A stretch of 64,000 nt of DNA from Methylobacterium radiodurans. Lineage in GTDB: Bacteria; Pseudomonadota; Alphaproteobacteria; Rhizobiales; Beijerinckiaceae. Under the pieces are notes generated by a model. That model saw nothing but the letters and a program-made list of their open reading frames with translations, was not told the DNA's origin and made no database searches. Where the stretch lies: positions 995,001 to 1,059,000 of the forward strand of contig NZ_CP029551.1 in assembly GCF_003173735.1 (NCBI RefSeq). The letters are read 5' to 3'. Every line of letters begins with the position of its first letter. Within the stretch, counting starts at the first letter, position 1. The position numbers were made by a program, and so were the translations under genes. Positions 47,452 through 57,024 of this stretch are shown here, one piece after another.

Positions 47452-47838
47452 GGATCAACTCACGCGTGGTCAAGCCGAGACAGCAGCCCGTTCGACGCGT
47501 CGCGCGTCGCCGGGCTTACATGCCTGCTTTGGTTTGTCCCGCGTGGTAGAGCCGATACTTTTTCATGATGAGAGATGCGTAGGATAAATTCCGTCCGCTT
47601 TCAACTCGATCCGTCTTTTCATAATACCTTCTTTCCAGTTTCGTATCCGCACTAAGGACCTCAGCCGTTCGATCGGTGTTCTTGAGGGCTGCTCGGCGCG
47701 ACGGGGATGGTGTTCGATTTTCGTGGATCACGTCAGGGAATGATCTGTCTCAGCCGTGTGAGCGGTCGCTTGACGTGATTGGCGCGTTATCTGCTTGAGA
47801 AGTGATGGAGCCCCCGCACCCGGTCCCGACGCGGTAAG
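47452..47838. other. No gene seen
   Basis: 387 bases between the EIIA-like and HemD-like genes, AT-richer than the surroundings around 47560-47650. Short frames only. Confidence 0.55.
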
Positions 47839-48594
47839 TCAGGTCGCCGCGCCGGGACGTCCCAGGATTGTGAGCAACGCGGGCCTATCCGGCGTGCGAG
47901 CGACCCTCAGCGCGCCGAAGTCCAGGGGGCGAAGCGCATCACCGATCGGTTGGCTGAGTACGACAGCCGTGAGTGGTCTGCAGGCTGCCTCGAGACGAGC
48001 GGCTCTGACCAGGCTGGAGAAGGCGCGCGCTGTCCTTACCGACAGGAACAGAGCCGCAGCGAGTTCGCCCGTCATGATGGCCCTGGTCGCCGCCTCTGGT
48101 AGGACGCGAGCTTGGCGGGCCTCGTAGACGATCTCGCGTCTTACCTCGAAACCCAACGGCGCGAGCAGGGAGCCGAGGTCGCGTGAAATTACCTCGCCGC
48201 TCAGGTAAGCCAGCGGACCGTCGCGTGGAGCGAGCGCGACGCTGACAGTGTGGGCTAGGCCCAGAGCTGTCCCGTTTGACCAGTGAACCGACGTGAAGCC
48301 GGCGTCGAGGAGCGGTTCCGCCGTGGCGCGGCCAACGCAATGTACGGGGACCGAACGATTGGAGAGGGGCGACCGAGCCAACTCCCGCGCTGCGTTTCGT
48401 GACGTGAGGAGGATGGCTTGCGCACCCCCGAGAACCTCGTGGCGCCAGCGGCGGGGGTGGATCTCCAGCAGTGGCGCGAGAACCGAGCGCCATCCCCGTT
48501 CTGAGACTTCCTCGGTCAGCGGCGCCGCCTGTTCGAGTGGGCGGGTCAGAAGCACACCCGTCGGGGCAGCCGATCCGCCGGATCGAACTTTCAT
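47839..48594 (-). CDS. Uroporphyrinogen-III synthase family protein
   Basis: A 251-residue HemD-fold protein, starting at the ATG at 48594; an in-frame ATG at 48660 overlaps potC. VLLTRPLEQAAPLTEEV near the N-terminus, LLTSRNAARELA, CVGRATAEPLLDAGF in the middle and the ALFLSVRTARAFSSLV segment of the second half are family signatures. It would close hydroxymethylbilane to uroporphyrinogen III. No other haem gene is nearby and it follows the ABC transporter genes by 52 bases on the same strand, so it may be a divergent extra copy. Confidence 0.7.
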   Translation of the reverse strand: MKVRSGGSAAPTGVLLTRPLEQAAPLTEEVSERGWRSVLAPLLEIHPRRWRHEVLGGAQAILLTSRNAARELARSPLSNRSVPVHCVGRATAEPLLDAGFTSVHWSNGTALGLAHTVSVALAPRDGPLAYLSGEVISRDLGSLLAPLGFEVRREIVYEARQARVLPEAATRAIMTGELAAALFLSVRTARAFSSLVRAARLEAACRPLTAVVLSQPIGDALRPLDFGALRVARTPDRPALLTILGRPGAAT

Positions 48595-48646
48595 CGCCGC
48601 CCCCGGAACTTTGTATATCCGGGCCGCGCGGGAGGCGGGGCGCGGA

Positions 48647-49420
48647 TTAGCTTTTCCCATGGCTGTCCAGGAGGCGCGAAGCAGTCAAAGCCACCATGCC
48701 GACCAATACGATCAACAGCGTCGAGGCGGCGTTGATCTCGGGATTTACGCCTAGGCGGATCTGACTGTAGATCCGCATCGGCAGGGTCGTCGCGCCAGGG
48801 CCCGAGACGAAGCTCGCGATCACGAGGTCGTCGAGCGAGAGTGTGAAGGCGAGAAGGAAACCCGCGATAATTGCCGGCGCGAGCAAAGGCAGGGTCACGG
48901 TGAGGAAGACCCGCGCCGGTCCCGCTCCGAGATCGGCGGCCGCCTCCTCGAGCGTTCCATCCAAGACCTTCAGGCGGGCGCCGACGACCACGGCGACGAA
49001 ACCGATGCCGAAGGTGGTATGCGCGATGACGATCGTCACGATGCCCCTATCCAATCCGATGCCCACGAAGAGAAGCAGCAGGGACAGGCCGGTGATTACC
49101 TCCGGCATCACCATCGGCGCGAAGACGAGAGCGGTGAAGAGGGCGCGTCCCCTGAAGCGGCCATGACGTCCGAGGGCGAGCGCCGCCAGGGTCCCCAGGG
49201 CGGTGGCGATTACGCCGGCGAGGAAGGCGACCCGAAAGCTCACCCAGGCGGCCTCAAGCAAGGGTCGATCGCTCAGCAGGACACTGTACCAGCGCGCCGA
49301 GAAGCCTCCCCAGACCGTGACGAGCGAGGAGGCATTGAAGGAGTACACGACCAGCACGAGGATCGGAGCGTAGAGGAAGGCAAGACCGAGGATGAGAGCG
49401 GCGCGGTTCAGGAGCGTCAT
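48647..49420 (-). CDS. Polyamine-type ABC transporter permease (PotC-like)
   Basis: A 257-residue inner-membrane permease. Six predicted helices and the EAA loop EEAAADLGAGPARVFLTVTLPLLAP that contacts the ATPase. LSLDDLVIASFVSGPGATTL is typical of PotC. The start at 49420 overlaps the PotB-like stop by 4 bases (ATGA). Confidence 0.85.
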   Translation of the reverse strand: MTLLNRAALILGLAFLYAPILVLVVYSFNASSLVTVWGGFSARWYSVLLSDRPLLEAAWVSFRVAFLAGVIATALGTLAALALGRHGRFRGRALFTALVFAPMVMPEVITGLSLLLLFVGIGLDRGIVTIVIAHTTFGIGFVAVVVGARLKVLDGTLEEAAADLGAGPARVFLTVTLPLLAPAIIAGFLLAFTLSLDDLVIASFVSGPGATTLPMRIYSQIRLGVNPEINAASTLLIVLVGMVALTASRLLDSHGKS

Positions 49421-50358
49421 GGCGAAACCGCCTCTCGCCGACTTTCCGCCTGACGCAGAAGCACCACAGGACCGACCAGGATCAGGACGAGCAGGACGGC
49501 CACGGCCGAGGCGAACGGCCAATCGCGATTGGAGAAGAACTCGCTCCACAACGCGCGCCCAAGCATCAGCGTGTCGGATCCGCCGAGGAGGTCCGGGATA
49601 ACGAACTCACCCATCATCGGGATGAAGCAGAGCAGGGCGCCCGCGAATAGTCCGGGCGCGGATAAGGGAAGCGATACCGTCCAAAAGACCCGTGTGGGTC
49701 CCGCCCCGAGGTCGGCGGCGGCCTCGTGGAGCGTGGGATCGAGGCGGCTCATCACCGCGTAGAGGGGCAGCACCATGAAGGGTAGGTAGGCGTAGACCAG
49801 GCCGATCAGCACGGCGGTTGGCGTGTTCAGGATCTCGAGGGGCTGCCCGATCAGGCCGAGGCGGATCAGCCCCGCGTTGAGCAGCCCCTCGGGCTTCAGG
49901 ATCGCGATCCAGGCGTAAACCCGCACGAGGAAGCTCGTCCAAAACGGCACGATCATGAGAGCGACGAGGAGCGACCGCCAGCGCGCGGGCGCGCGTGTCA
50001 GCGCGTGGGCGAGCGGGATGCCGAGGCAGACCAGCAGTGTCGTCCCGCCGAACGCGAGGGAGATCGAGCTTAATGCGGCGTTCCAGTAGTATGGGTCGGC
50101 CGCCAGCATTTCGTAGTTGGAGAGACCGAGTGCTCCAAGAAAGTCTGGCAGGCCTTGGACCCCGCTTCTCCAGTCGAACGTCGGCCGATAGGGTGGTATC
50201 GCCGTCGCGGGTTCGGAAAGGCTGATCTTGAGTGTGATTAGGAAGGGTACGAGGAAGAAGGCTACGAGCCAGAGCAACGCGGGGAGACGCGCTAGGCGAG
50301 GGTGAAGCGTGCGCGAGGCTGGTTTTGGAGCGCCCCGGGGGGGCGAGAGGCTGATCAT
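49417..50358 (-). CDS. Polyamine-type ABC transporter permease (PotB-like)
   Basis: A 313-residue permease. LPALLWLVAFFLVPFLITLK is helix 1; YLPFMVLPLYAVMSRLD and the EAA loop HEAAADLGAGPTRVFWTV follow. MGEFVIPDLLGGSDTLMLG is a PotB signature. It is 20 bases after the ATPase gene. The frame is open upstream of the ATG at 50358, overlapping the ATPase gene, and that part is not coding. Confidence 0.85.
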   Translation of the reverse strand: MISLSPPRGAPKPASRTLHPRLARLPALLWLVAFFLVPFLITLKISLSEPATAIPPYRPTFDWRSGVQGLPDFLGALGLSNYEMLAADPYYWNAALSSISLAFGGTTLLVCLGIPLAHALTRAPARWRSLLVALMIVPFWTSFLVRVYAWIAILKPEGLLNAGLIRLGLIGQPLEILNTPTAVLIGLVYAYLPFMVLPLYAVMSRLDPTLHEAAADLGAGPTRVFWTVSLPLSAPGLFAGALLCFIPMMGEFVIPDLLGGSDTLMLGRALWSEFFSNRDWPFASAVAVLLVLILVGPVVLLRQAESRREAVSP

Positions 50359-50378
50359 CGACTCTCTTTCGCAGGGGC

Positions 50379-51596
50379 TTACGGTGCCAGCACGGTCGCG
50401 GCGTTCGGCGGGATTCCGATACCGACGACCGTCCCGCTGTCGAAACGTGGATCGAGCGTGACCGGCGTGCTGACGCGCAGGAGCGAGCCATCCGACATCC
50501 AAACCTGCCGCTGGATGCGATCACCCAGGAAGGTCGCTTCCAGGATCTTTCCCTCCGACTCGCCGGGTCCGCCGGACGGCGGACGGAGCGCGATCCGCTC
50601 CGGTCGGATCGCCACGACGACCCGGTCGCCTGGCGACAGCGGTGCGTCCGGGAGCGTCGCGTGGATCGGGCCGAAGCTCGCCTCGACCGTGACATGACCG
50701 TTACCAGTGGGCGTGCCCAGACGACCCTCGATAAGATTGACGTCGCCCAGGAGCCCGGCGACGAAGGGGCTCGCCGGCCTCTCGTAGAGCTCCGCCGCGG
50801 AGCCCGTCTGCACCAGGCGGCCTCTATCCATCACACCAACGCGATTCGACAGCCGCAACGCCTCGTCGGGATCATGGGTAACGACGATGAAGGTGGTGGA
50901 TAGCCGCCGCTGCAGGCTGCGCAGCTCTTCCTGTGTCTCCTCCCGCAAGGCTCGGTCGAGGGCTCCGAGTGGTTCGTCTAGGAGAAGGACCCGCGGCTCG
51001 CGCGCCAGGGCTCGCGCGAGCGCCACGCGCTGCTTCTGCCCACCGGAGAGTTGGTGGGGGCGGCGCTCGGCATGCCCCTGCAGGCGCACCAGGCTCAGCA
51101 ACGACGCGACACGCCTGGAGATCTCGGCGCGACCAAAGCCGAGCCCATGCAGTCCATAAGCGATATTCCGTGCGACGCTCATATGAGGAAATAGCGCGTA
51201 GGACTGGAACATCATGTTGACCGGGCGGCGATGCGCCGGCCGGTCGGTGACGTCGACACCGTCGATCAGAATCCGACCCTTGTCAGGCGTCTCGAAACCG
51301 GCCAGCATGCGCAGCAGCGTACTCTTGCCGCAGCCCGACGGCCCCAGCAGGCAGAAAAAGGAAGCGGGGTCGAGATCGAGACTAACCCCGTTCACCGCCA
51401 CATGCTCGCCGAAGGTTTTGCTGACGTCGGCGATCCGAACTTGAGGGAATGACCCGTTCGTATTCGCCGGCCGGGTCCAATCCTCGCTGCCAGCAGCCAT
51501 GGGACGGTTGGATTTCGCGATGATCCAGCCTAGACGCTCGCGCGCCCGCTCGGCGCCGCCATTCGCCGCAACCATGGCCGGCGTGTTTCCCGACAT
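50379..51596 (-). CDS. Polyamine-type ABC transporter ATPase (PotA-like)
   Basis: A 405-residue ABC ATPase. Walker A GPSGCGKST, Q-loop FQSYALFPHMSV, signature LSGGQKQRVALARAL and Walker B VLLLDEPLGALD are intact, followed by a TOBE domain. The ATG at 51596 has GAGGG eight bases upstream; this gives about 50 extra N-terminal residues over typical PotA, and the ATG at 51500 is an alternative. Order ATPase, PotB-like, PotC-like, HemD-like. No PotD/PotF periplasmic binding protein gene is adjacent. A spermidine/putrescine or homospermidine substrate is likely by family. Confidence 0.85.
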   Translation of the reverse strand: MSGNTPAMVAANGGAERARERLGWIIAKSNRPMAAGSEDWTRPANTNGSFPQVRIADVSKTFGEHVAVNGVSLDLDPASFFCLLGPSGCGKSTLLRMLAGFETPDKGRILIDGVDVTDRPAHRRPVNMMFQSYALFPHMSVARNIAYGLHGLGFGRAEISRRVASLLSLVRLQGHAERRPHQLSGGQKQRVALARALAREPRVLLLDEPLGALDRALREETQEELRSLQRRLSTTFIVVTHDPDEALRLSNRVGVMDRGRLVQTGSAAELYERPASPFVAGLLGDVNLIEGRLGTPTGNGHVTVEASFGPIHATLPDAPLSPGDRVVVAIRPERIALRPPSGGPGESEGKILEATFLGDRIQRQVWMSDGSLLRVSTPVTLDPRFDSGTVVGIGIPPNAATVLAP

Positions 51597-51689
51597 CCGC
51601 ATATCCCTCGTCAACTCTCACGCTCTCCCGGTGTCGAGCGATCGCCGCGATTCACGCCGAACCGTCACGTCTGATCCTGACCCGAGCGC

Positions 51690-52310
51690 CTAGGCCTGTT
51701 GCTCGCGCGGTGGGAACGAGGCGGCGTCCGTTTCTGGTAGACGCACGGTGGCGGTGGCCTGGGCGGCGAGACCCTCGGCGCGACCGACGAAGCCGAGCTT
51801 CTCCGTGGTCGTCGCCTTGATCGAGACGCTGGTGAGCGGCACGCCCGCGATCTCGGCGATGCGCGCCCGGATCGCCTCCCGGTGCTGGCCGATGCGCGGC
51901 GCCTCGGCCAGCACCGTGATGTCGAGGTGGTCGATGCGCCCGCCCCGCGCCCGCACCAGCGAGACCGCGTGGGCCAGGAACTGGTCGGAGGCGGCCCCGC
52001 GCCAGCGCTCGTCGGAGGGCGGGAAATGGGTGCCGATATCGCCGTCCGCGATGGCGCCGAGCAGCGCGTCGGTGAGCGCGTGCAGGGCTACGTCGCCGTC
52101 CGAGTGCGCGATCACGCCGCGGTCGGCCGGGATCCTCACGCCGCCCAACCAGATGAAGTTGCCCACCGCATAGGCGTGGACGTCGAAGCCGGTGCCGACG
52201 CGCGTAACGTACTGAGCCAAGATGTCACTCTCATCGATGCGGAGACGACTTTCCGTCGACGCCGATTTCGCGGGGTGGCGGGGTCGCGTGTGCCATGTGA
52301 ATCGTTCCAA
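51690..52310 (-). CDS. ispF: 2-C-methyl-D-erythritol 2,4-cyclodiphosphate synthase, IspF only
   Basis: Up to 206 residues (TTG start at 52310; TTG at 52220 would give 176). RVGTGFDVHAY, LGGVRIPADRGVIAHSDGDV and DIGTHFPPSDERW provide the metal ligands and KATTTEKLGFVGRAEG the nucleotide part of IspF, which makes the cyclodiphosphate of the MEP isoprenoid pathway. In Methylobacterium and relatives the enzyme is usually an IspD-IspF fusion; here no IspD sequence precedes. There is no in-frame ATG, so the N-terminus looks like a truncated end of such a fusion. May be a second, possibly non-functional copy. Confidence 0.8.
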   Translation of the reverse strand: MERFTWHTRPRHPAKSASTESRLRIDESDILAQYVTRVGTGFDVHAYAVGNFIWLGGVRIPADRGVIAHSDGDVALHALTDALLGAIADGDIGTHFPPSDERWRGAASDQFLAHAVSLVRARGGRIDHLDITVLAEAPRIGQHREAIRARIAEIAGVPLTSVSIKATTTEKLGFVGRAEGLAAQATATVRLPETDAASFPPREQQA

Positions 52311-52352
52311 GGAGGCATCAAACCACTGACGCCCCTCGTGGGAAGGTTCGCG

Positions 52353-53177
52353 TCAGGTTCTCGGAAGATGTGCCGTTGCGGTATTGCCAGCGGCCCGCCA
52401 ATCGCCAGCGACCGACAATCTCTCAGCCTCTGTGAGAAGGCGGAATTCGCCTTTTCGAATATCGCCGAGTGGAAGGCCGCCCACCGCGACGCGCACGAGC
52501 CGAAGCACGTTCGCTCCTTGTTGAGCCATCAGACGTCGGATCTGTCTGTTCTTGCCCTCGCTCAAAACGACTTCGAGCCATGCGTTGCGTTCGCCGGACC
52601 GCAGTAGCCTCGCCGATTTCGCGACCAATTCCTCGCCCTCGTCGATCACCCCATCCTGAAGCCGCGCGAGCATCCCTTCGTCGGGTAGGCGGTCGATGCG
52701 CACATGGTAGACCTTGTCAATATTCGAGGTTGGGTCGAGCAGATGTTGAGACCAGCGCGTATCGTTCGTCAGCAGCAGCAGCCCCTCGCTCGCCCTATCC
52801 AACCTCCCAACAGGCCCCAGGAACGGCAAGCCATGTCCGGCGAGGCAGTCGTAGACCGTCCCGCGGTTCAAGGGGTCGTCACAGGTGGTGAGCAAGCCGC
52901 GCGGCTTGTTCAACATGAGGTAGACCTTTGCCTCCGGCTTGACCGGTCGGCCGTCGACACGGATCGCGGAACGCTGGGGATCCACGCGTCGGTCAGCGTC
53001 TCGAACGACATGTCCGTCGACTTGCACGCGTCCAGCCTGGATCATCCCCTCCGCCGCGCCGCGCGAGCAGAAGCCGAATTTCGAAAGCACGCGAGACAGG
53101 GAAACGGGGGGAGGGCCCGAGCGAGTTTGGAGTTTTCCCCTCATCCGGTTCCGGAAGCTGGGTATCGAGACCGACAT
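52353..53177 (-). CDS. RsuA/RluB-family pseudouridine synthase
   Basis: A 274-residue enzyme. The S4 RNA-binding domain (LSRVLSKFGFCSRGAAEGMI) is followed by the catalytic domain with GRLDRASEGLLLLTND, whose aspartate is the nucleophile, and LSEGKNRQIRRLMAQQG. Acts on rRNA; target base not assignable. It starts 10 bases after the glutamate dehydrogenase stop on the same strand. Confidence 0.85.
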   Translation of the reverse strand: MSVSIPSFRNRMRGKLQTRSGPPPVSLSRVLSKFGFCSRGAAEGMIQAGRVQVDGHVVRDADRRVDPQRSAIRVDGRPVKPEAKVYLMLNKPRGLLTTCDDPLNRGTVYDCLAGHGLPFLGPVGRLDRASEGLLLLTNDTRWSQHLLDPTSNIDKVYHVRIDRLPDEGMLARLQDGVIDEGEELVAKSARLLRSGERNAWLEVVLSEGKNRQIRRLMAQQGANVLRLVRVAVGGLPLGDIRKGEFRLLTEAERLSVAGDWRAAGNTATAHLPRT

Positions 53178-53187
53178 GGCTTGCCGC

Positions 53188-54435
53188 TCAGCTGGTGAAG
53201 AATTGTTGCGTTCCGTGCGCCTCGATCGCGTTCGCGAGCCTGGCGAGCGCGTGGACGTAGGCGGCACTACGGAGCGTCAGCCCACGCTCTTTGGAGAGAT
53301 GCCAGATGGCATCGCCCTCGCGTTCCATTGTCGCCCGCAGGCGGGCGTGCACGTCATCGACAGGCCAGTAGTAGCCCTGTCTGTTCTGCACCCACTCGAA
53401 ATACGAGACGGTCACACCGCCGGCGTTCGCCAGAATGTCGGGAAGTACGGTAACGCCACGACGACTGAGAATGGCGTCCGCCTCAGGGGTCAGCGGGCCG
53501 TTCGCGAGCTCGAGGACCACGCGCGCTCTGATTTCGGAGGCATTGCCCTCGTGTATCATGTCCTCCAAGGCCGCAGGCACGAAAAGATCGCACTCCGTCG
53601 CGACGATCTCGTCGGGGAGCAAGGAATGGATACCGTCGGGACCCGCGATGCTCGCGAGATCGCCAGACTGCTTCGCCCGCATGGCGCGGTGAAGATCGAT
53701 GCCGGAAGAACAGTATATGGCGCTGCGGGAATCTGAGATTGCGACGATCCTATGTCCGTCCTCGGCGAGGAGACGCGCGATGTGCTGACCGGCGTTCCCG
53801 AAGCCCTGAACCGCGACGCGCGCGGAGGCGGGTAGTCCGAGTCGACTCGTGAGATGCCGCGTCAGGTAATAGCCACCTCGCGCCGTGGCATCCTCACGTC
53901 CGAGCGAGCCGCCGAGCGCCATGGGTTTGCCGGTAATTACGGCTGGGGCGGGCTCGCCGACGATCGAGGCGTATTCATCGGCCATCCACCCCATGATCAT
54001 GGAATTCGTGTAGACGTCGGGCGCCGGGATGTCGCGATCCGGACCGATGACTTTTGCGAACGCCTGAATGTAGGCCCGCGACAGACGCTCCAGCTCCGAC
54101 TTCGAGAGCGTCCGGGGATCGACGCGCACGGCTCCCTTTCCGCCGCCATAGGGCAGATCCATGACCGCGCACTTGAACGTCATCCAGAACGCGAGCGTTT
54201 CCACCTCCTCGGCGGTTGCATCCGGATGGAAACGAATGCCGCCCTTCGTCGGACCCCGGGTGTCGTCATAGCGACAACGCCACGCCATGAACGACTTGCG
54301 CGATCCGTCATCCATGCGGATCATCAGGCGAACCTTGGTCGTTTCGCGAGGGTATTTCAGCTTTTCCAAAACATCGGCGTCGAGATCGAGATGTTTTGCC
54401 GCTTCGTCCAGGCGAACGAGCGCCTGCTCGAACAT
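53188..54435 (-). CDS. Glu/Leu/Phe/Val dehydrogenase (glutamate dehydrogenase type)
   Basis: A 415-residue NAD(P)-dependent amino acid dehydrogenase. GPTKGGIRFHPD and the catalytic lysine in LPYGGGKGAVRVDP are intact, with the dinucleotide fold VAVQGFGNAGQHIARLLAEDG. GdhA-type enzymes reversibly make 2-oxoglutarate and ammonia from glutamate. AGGA precedes the ATG at 54435. The frame stays open upstream for 451 codons through serC, but that part is antisense-like noise, not a fusion. Confidence 0.85.
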   Translation of the reverse strand: MFEQALVRLDEAAKHLDLDADVLEKLKYPRETTKVRLMIRMDDGSRKSFMAWRCRYDDTRGPTKGGIRFHPDATAEEVETLAFWMTFKCAVMDLPYGGGKGAVRVDPRTLSKSELERLSRAYIQAFAKVIGPDRDIPAPDVYTNSMIMGWMADEYASIVGEPAPAVITGKPMALGGSLGREDATARGGYYLTRHLTSRLGLPASARVAVQGFGNAGQHIARLLAEDGHRIVAISDSRSAIYCSSGIDLHRAMRAKQSGDLASIAGPDGIHSLLPDEIVATECDLFVPAALEDMIHEGNASEIRARVVLELANGPLTPEADAILSRRGVTVLPDILANAGGVTVSYFEWVQNRQGYYWPVDDVHARLRATMEREGDAIWHLSKERGLTLRSAAYVHALARLANAIEAHGTQQFFTS

Positions 54436-54503
54436 CTTCTTATCCTGCAATATCGGGGTACTCCTGTGTTTCGCAGGCTCGGCGGGTGCGACGGCGGTGT
54501 GGC

Positions 54504-55751
54504 TTAGACCGGCTTTCGCGAGTTGCCCGTGATGTTCGCGAAGGCCCAGTCGAGCCAAGGGAACAGCGCCTCGAGGTCGGCGGTCTCGACGGTGGCGCCG
54601 CACCAGAGACGCAGGCCCGCGGGCGCATCGCGGTAGGCGCCGATATCGAGGGCGACGCCCTCGCGCTCGAGGGTCTCGACGATGCCGGAGGCCACGGCCG
54701 CCACCGCCGCGTCGCCCTTCGCCAGCACGTCCGGATCGGCGATCACGAGGCAGACGCCCGTGTTCGAGTAGGTCGCGGGATCGACCGCGAGGTGGCCGAT
54801 CCAGGGCGTGCGCGCCACCCAGGCATGGACCGCGGCGGCGTTGGCGTCGGCCCGGGCGTGGAGCGCGTCGAGGCCGCCGATCGACTCGGCCCAGCGGAGC
54901 GTATCGATGTAGTCCTCGACCGCGAGCATTGAGGGCGTGTTGATGGTATCGCCCCGGAAGATGCCCTCGATGAGCTTGCCGCCCTTGGTGAGGCGGAACA
55001 CCTTCGGCACCGGCCAGGCGGGCGTGTGGCTCTCGAGCCGCGCGACGGCGCGGGGCGAGAGGACGAGCATGCCGTGCGCGGCCTCGCCGCCCATCACCTT
55101 CTGCCAGGAGAAGGTGAGCACGTCGATCTTGTCCCAGGCGAGCGGCTGCGCGAAGGCCGCCGAGGTCGCGTCGCAGATCGTGATCCCCTCGCGGTCGGCC
55201 GCGATCCAGTCGCCGTTCGGAACCTTCACGCCCGCGGCGGTGCCGTTCCACGTGAAGACGACGTCGTTGTGCTTCGTGTCGATCGCCGAGAGGTCGGGCA
55301 GCGTGCCGTAGGGCGCCTTGTGGACCCGCGGCTCGATCTTCAGCTCGGAGAGCGCGTCGGTGACCCATTCGAGACCGAACGCCTCCCAGGCCGCGACCTC
55401 GACGGTGCGCTCGCCCAGCATGGTCCACATCGCCATCTCGACGGCGCCGGTGTCGGAGGCGGGCACGATGCCGATACGGTAATCGGCCGGCACGCGCAGC
55501 ACCGTGCGGGTCAGATCGATCGCCTGCTTGAGCTTGGCCTTGCCGAGGCTCGAGCGGTGCGAGCGGCCGAGCGCGGCGTCCGAGAGGGCCTGGAGATTCC
55601 AGCCGGGGCGCTTGGCGCAGGGACCGGACGAGAAGTTCGGCACGCGCGGACGGGCGGCGGGACGGTCGGCCGCCGCCAATTCCATGCCGCGGGGAAGATC
55701 GCGGATCGGCTCGGTCATCACGTCCTGAGTGGGGCGAATGCGCAAATTCAT
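54504..55751 (-). CDS. serC: Phosphoserine transaminase, alphaproteobacterial type
   Basis: A 415-residue class V PLP aminotransferase making phosphoserine from 3-phosphohydroxypyruvate. [27 protein letters not shown] and [17 protein letters not shown] (PLP lysine in SWQK) are diagnostic. The ATG at 55751 overlaps the hpnE stop (ATGA); ATGs at 55718 and 55685 are alternatives. Codon use is strongly GC-biased compared with hpnE and the glutamate dehydrogenase around it. Confidence 0.88.
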   Translation of the reverse strand: MNLRIRPTQDVMTEPIRDLPRGMELAAADRPAARPRVPNFSSGPCAKRPGWNLQALSDAALGRSHRSSLGKAKLKQAIDLTRTVLRVPADYRIGIVPASDTGAVEMAMWTMLGERTVEVAAWEAFGLEWVTDALSELKIEPRVHKAPYGTLPDLSAIDTKHNDVVFTWNGTAAGVKVPNGDWIAADREGITICDATSAAFAQPLAWDKIDVLTFSWQKVMGGEAAHGMLVLSPRAVARLESHTPAWPVPKVFRLTKGGKLIEGIFRGDTINTPSMLAVEDYIDTLRWAESIGGLDALHARADANAAAVHAWVARTPWIGHLAVDPATYSNTGVCLVIADPDVLAKGDAAVAAVASGIVETLEREGVALDIGAYRDAPAGLRLWCGATVETADLEALFPWLDWAFANITGNSRKPV

Positions 55752-57010
55752 CGGCTTGCCTCGATGGCGACTCTAGATGCCGCGTCACCGGATCGGATCG
55801 CGCCCTCGATACAGGCGGGAAGGCCCGTATCGGTCCAGTCGCCGGCGACGAGGAGGTTTCGGAACTCCGTGCGGGTTCGGGAACGGCGGCGCGCTGCGGC
55901 CGGCGTCGCGGCGAACGTCGCCCGCCTCTCGCGAACGACCTGCCAGGGCGGAGGCTCGTTCGGGGAAGTCGCCAGATCGAACCCGACGACCTGCTCTACT
56001 TCGGACCAGATGCGATACGCGAGATCTCGGCGGCCCATATGGCTCAGATCCGTCCCGCTGACGGTTACGGAGATCCGGTCCGGATAGACGAAGATCCAGT
56101 CGGCCAGCCCGTTCACAACGCCGACGACGCGTGGACCGCCGACCGGACGGTCCACGCGAAAGTGGATGTTCGCGATGCCTCGGTGCTCGACCGGAGCGTC
56201 GAGCGCCGGAACCAGATCCGTGGCGGGTTTCGGTGGAACCGCGAGGATGACCTGATCCTTCGGCCCCAAAGGCGTCACGTCGCCGTCGAAAACCAAGCCC
56301 GCGACACGGTTCTCCTCATATGCGAGACGATGCAGACGCCTGTTGAACCGGACGACCCCACCGCGCTCGCCGAGATACTTGAGCGCCGGATCGACGAAGG
56401 CCTTCGAGAGGCCGCCCTCGGCCACGACCGGTTTGCAGGCGCCTCCTCCGAGACCGAAGGTCTCCCGCAGAACCCGCGCGGCCATGGCCGCGTCGGCCTC
56501 CTTGGGATCGATGTTCAGCGCGGCCAGAAGGATCGGTCGCCAGAGGCGCTCGTAGAGCGGTCCTTCACAGCGTAGGACGTCCGATACCTTCGCGTCCCGT
56601 CTCGCCGACAGGAGCCGGAGGATCGCGGGATAGTCGACGATGCGGCTGTCTGGGACGCGTCGCCGAGGGACGAGCAGCCACCATGGCAAGCGTCCCTGGT
56701 TGATGTGCAGCGTCCAGCGCGTGCCGGCGGCGATGTCGATGAACGGGAACTCCGCGCTCGCGTGCTCGACGACGGCCGACCGGCCGCCGACGAGGTCCAG
56801 GTAGGCGAGCGCGGCGCCATTACCCGACAACGCGAGATGATTCCCGTTGTCGACGGTCATACCGAGCTGCGGATCACGGTAGGATCGGCATCGACCACCG
56901 GCATGGCCGGAGGCTTCGTGGACGATCACGGGGCGCCCGGCCTCCACGAGGCGCGCGGCCGCGGCGAGGCCGGACAACCCCGCGCCCACGATGTGAACGG
57001 CGCCTTGCAT
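55748..57010 (-). CDS. hpnE: Hydroxysqualene dehydroxylase HpnE
   Basis: A 420-residue FAD-dependent amine-oxidase-like protein. [21 protein letters not shown] binds FAD, and [17 protein letters not shown] and [20 protein letters not shown] match HpnE. It reduces hydroxysqualene to squalene in hopanoid synthesis. The partners hpnC and hpnD are not in the window; instead it is coupled to serC downstream and lies 14 bases after the homospermidine synthase gene. Confidence 0.8.
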   Translation of the reverse strand: MQGAVHIVGAGLSGLAAAARLVEAGRPVIVHEASGHAGGRCRSYRDPQLGMTVDNGNHLALSGNGAALAYLDLVGGRSAVVEHASAEFPFIDIAAGTRWTLHINQGRLPWWLLVPRRRVPDSRIVDYPAILRLLSARRDAKVSDVLRCEGPLYERLWRPILLAALNIDPKEADAAMAARVLRETFGLGGGACKPVVAEGGLSKAFVDPALKYLGERGGVVRFNRRLHRLAYEENRVAGLVFDGDVTPLGPKDQVILAVPPKPATDLVPALDAPVEHRGIANIHFRVDRPVGGPRVVGVVNGLADWIFVYPDRISVTVSGTDLSHMGRRDLAYRIWSEVEQVVGFDLATSPNEPPPWQVVRERRATFAATPAAARRRSRTRTEFRNLLVAGDWTDTGLPACIEGAIRSGDAASRVAIEASR

Positions 57011-57024
57011 CGCGTTCGTTCCCG

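Noticed and set aside
52296..52296. ATG at 52296 as start of ispF
   Set aside because: It is out of frame with ispF and runs into a stop after 18 codons.
53188..55788. Apparent 866-residue fusion with glutamate dehydrogenase at the C-terminus
   Set aside because: The upstream 451 codons are another frame of serC on the same strand and Arg-rich; serC itself is clear, so the dehydrogenase starts at 54435.
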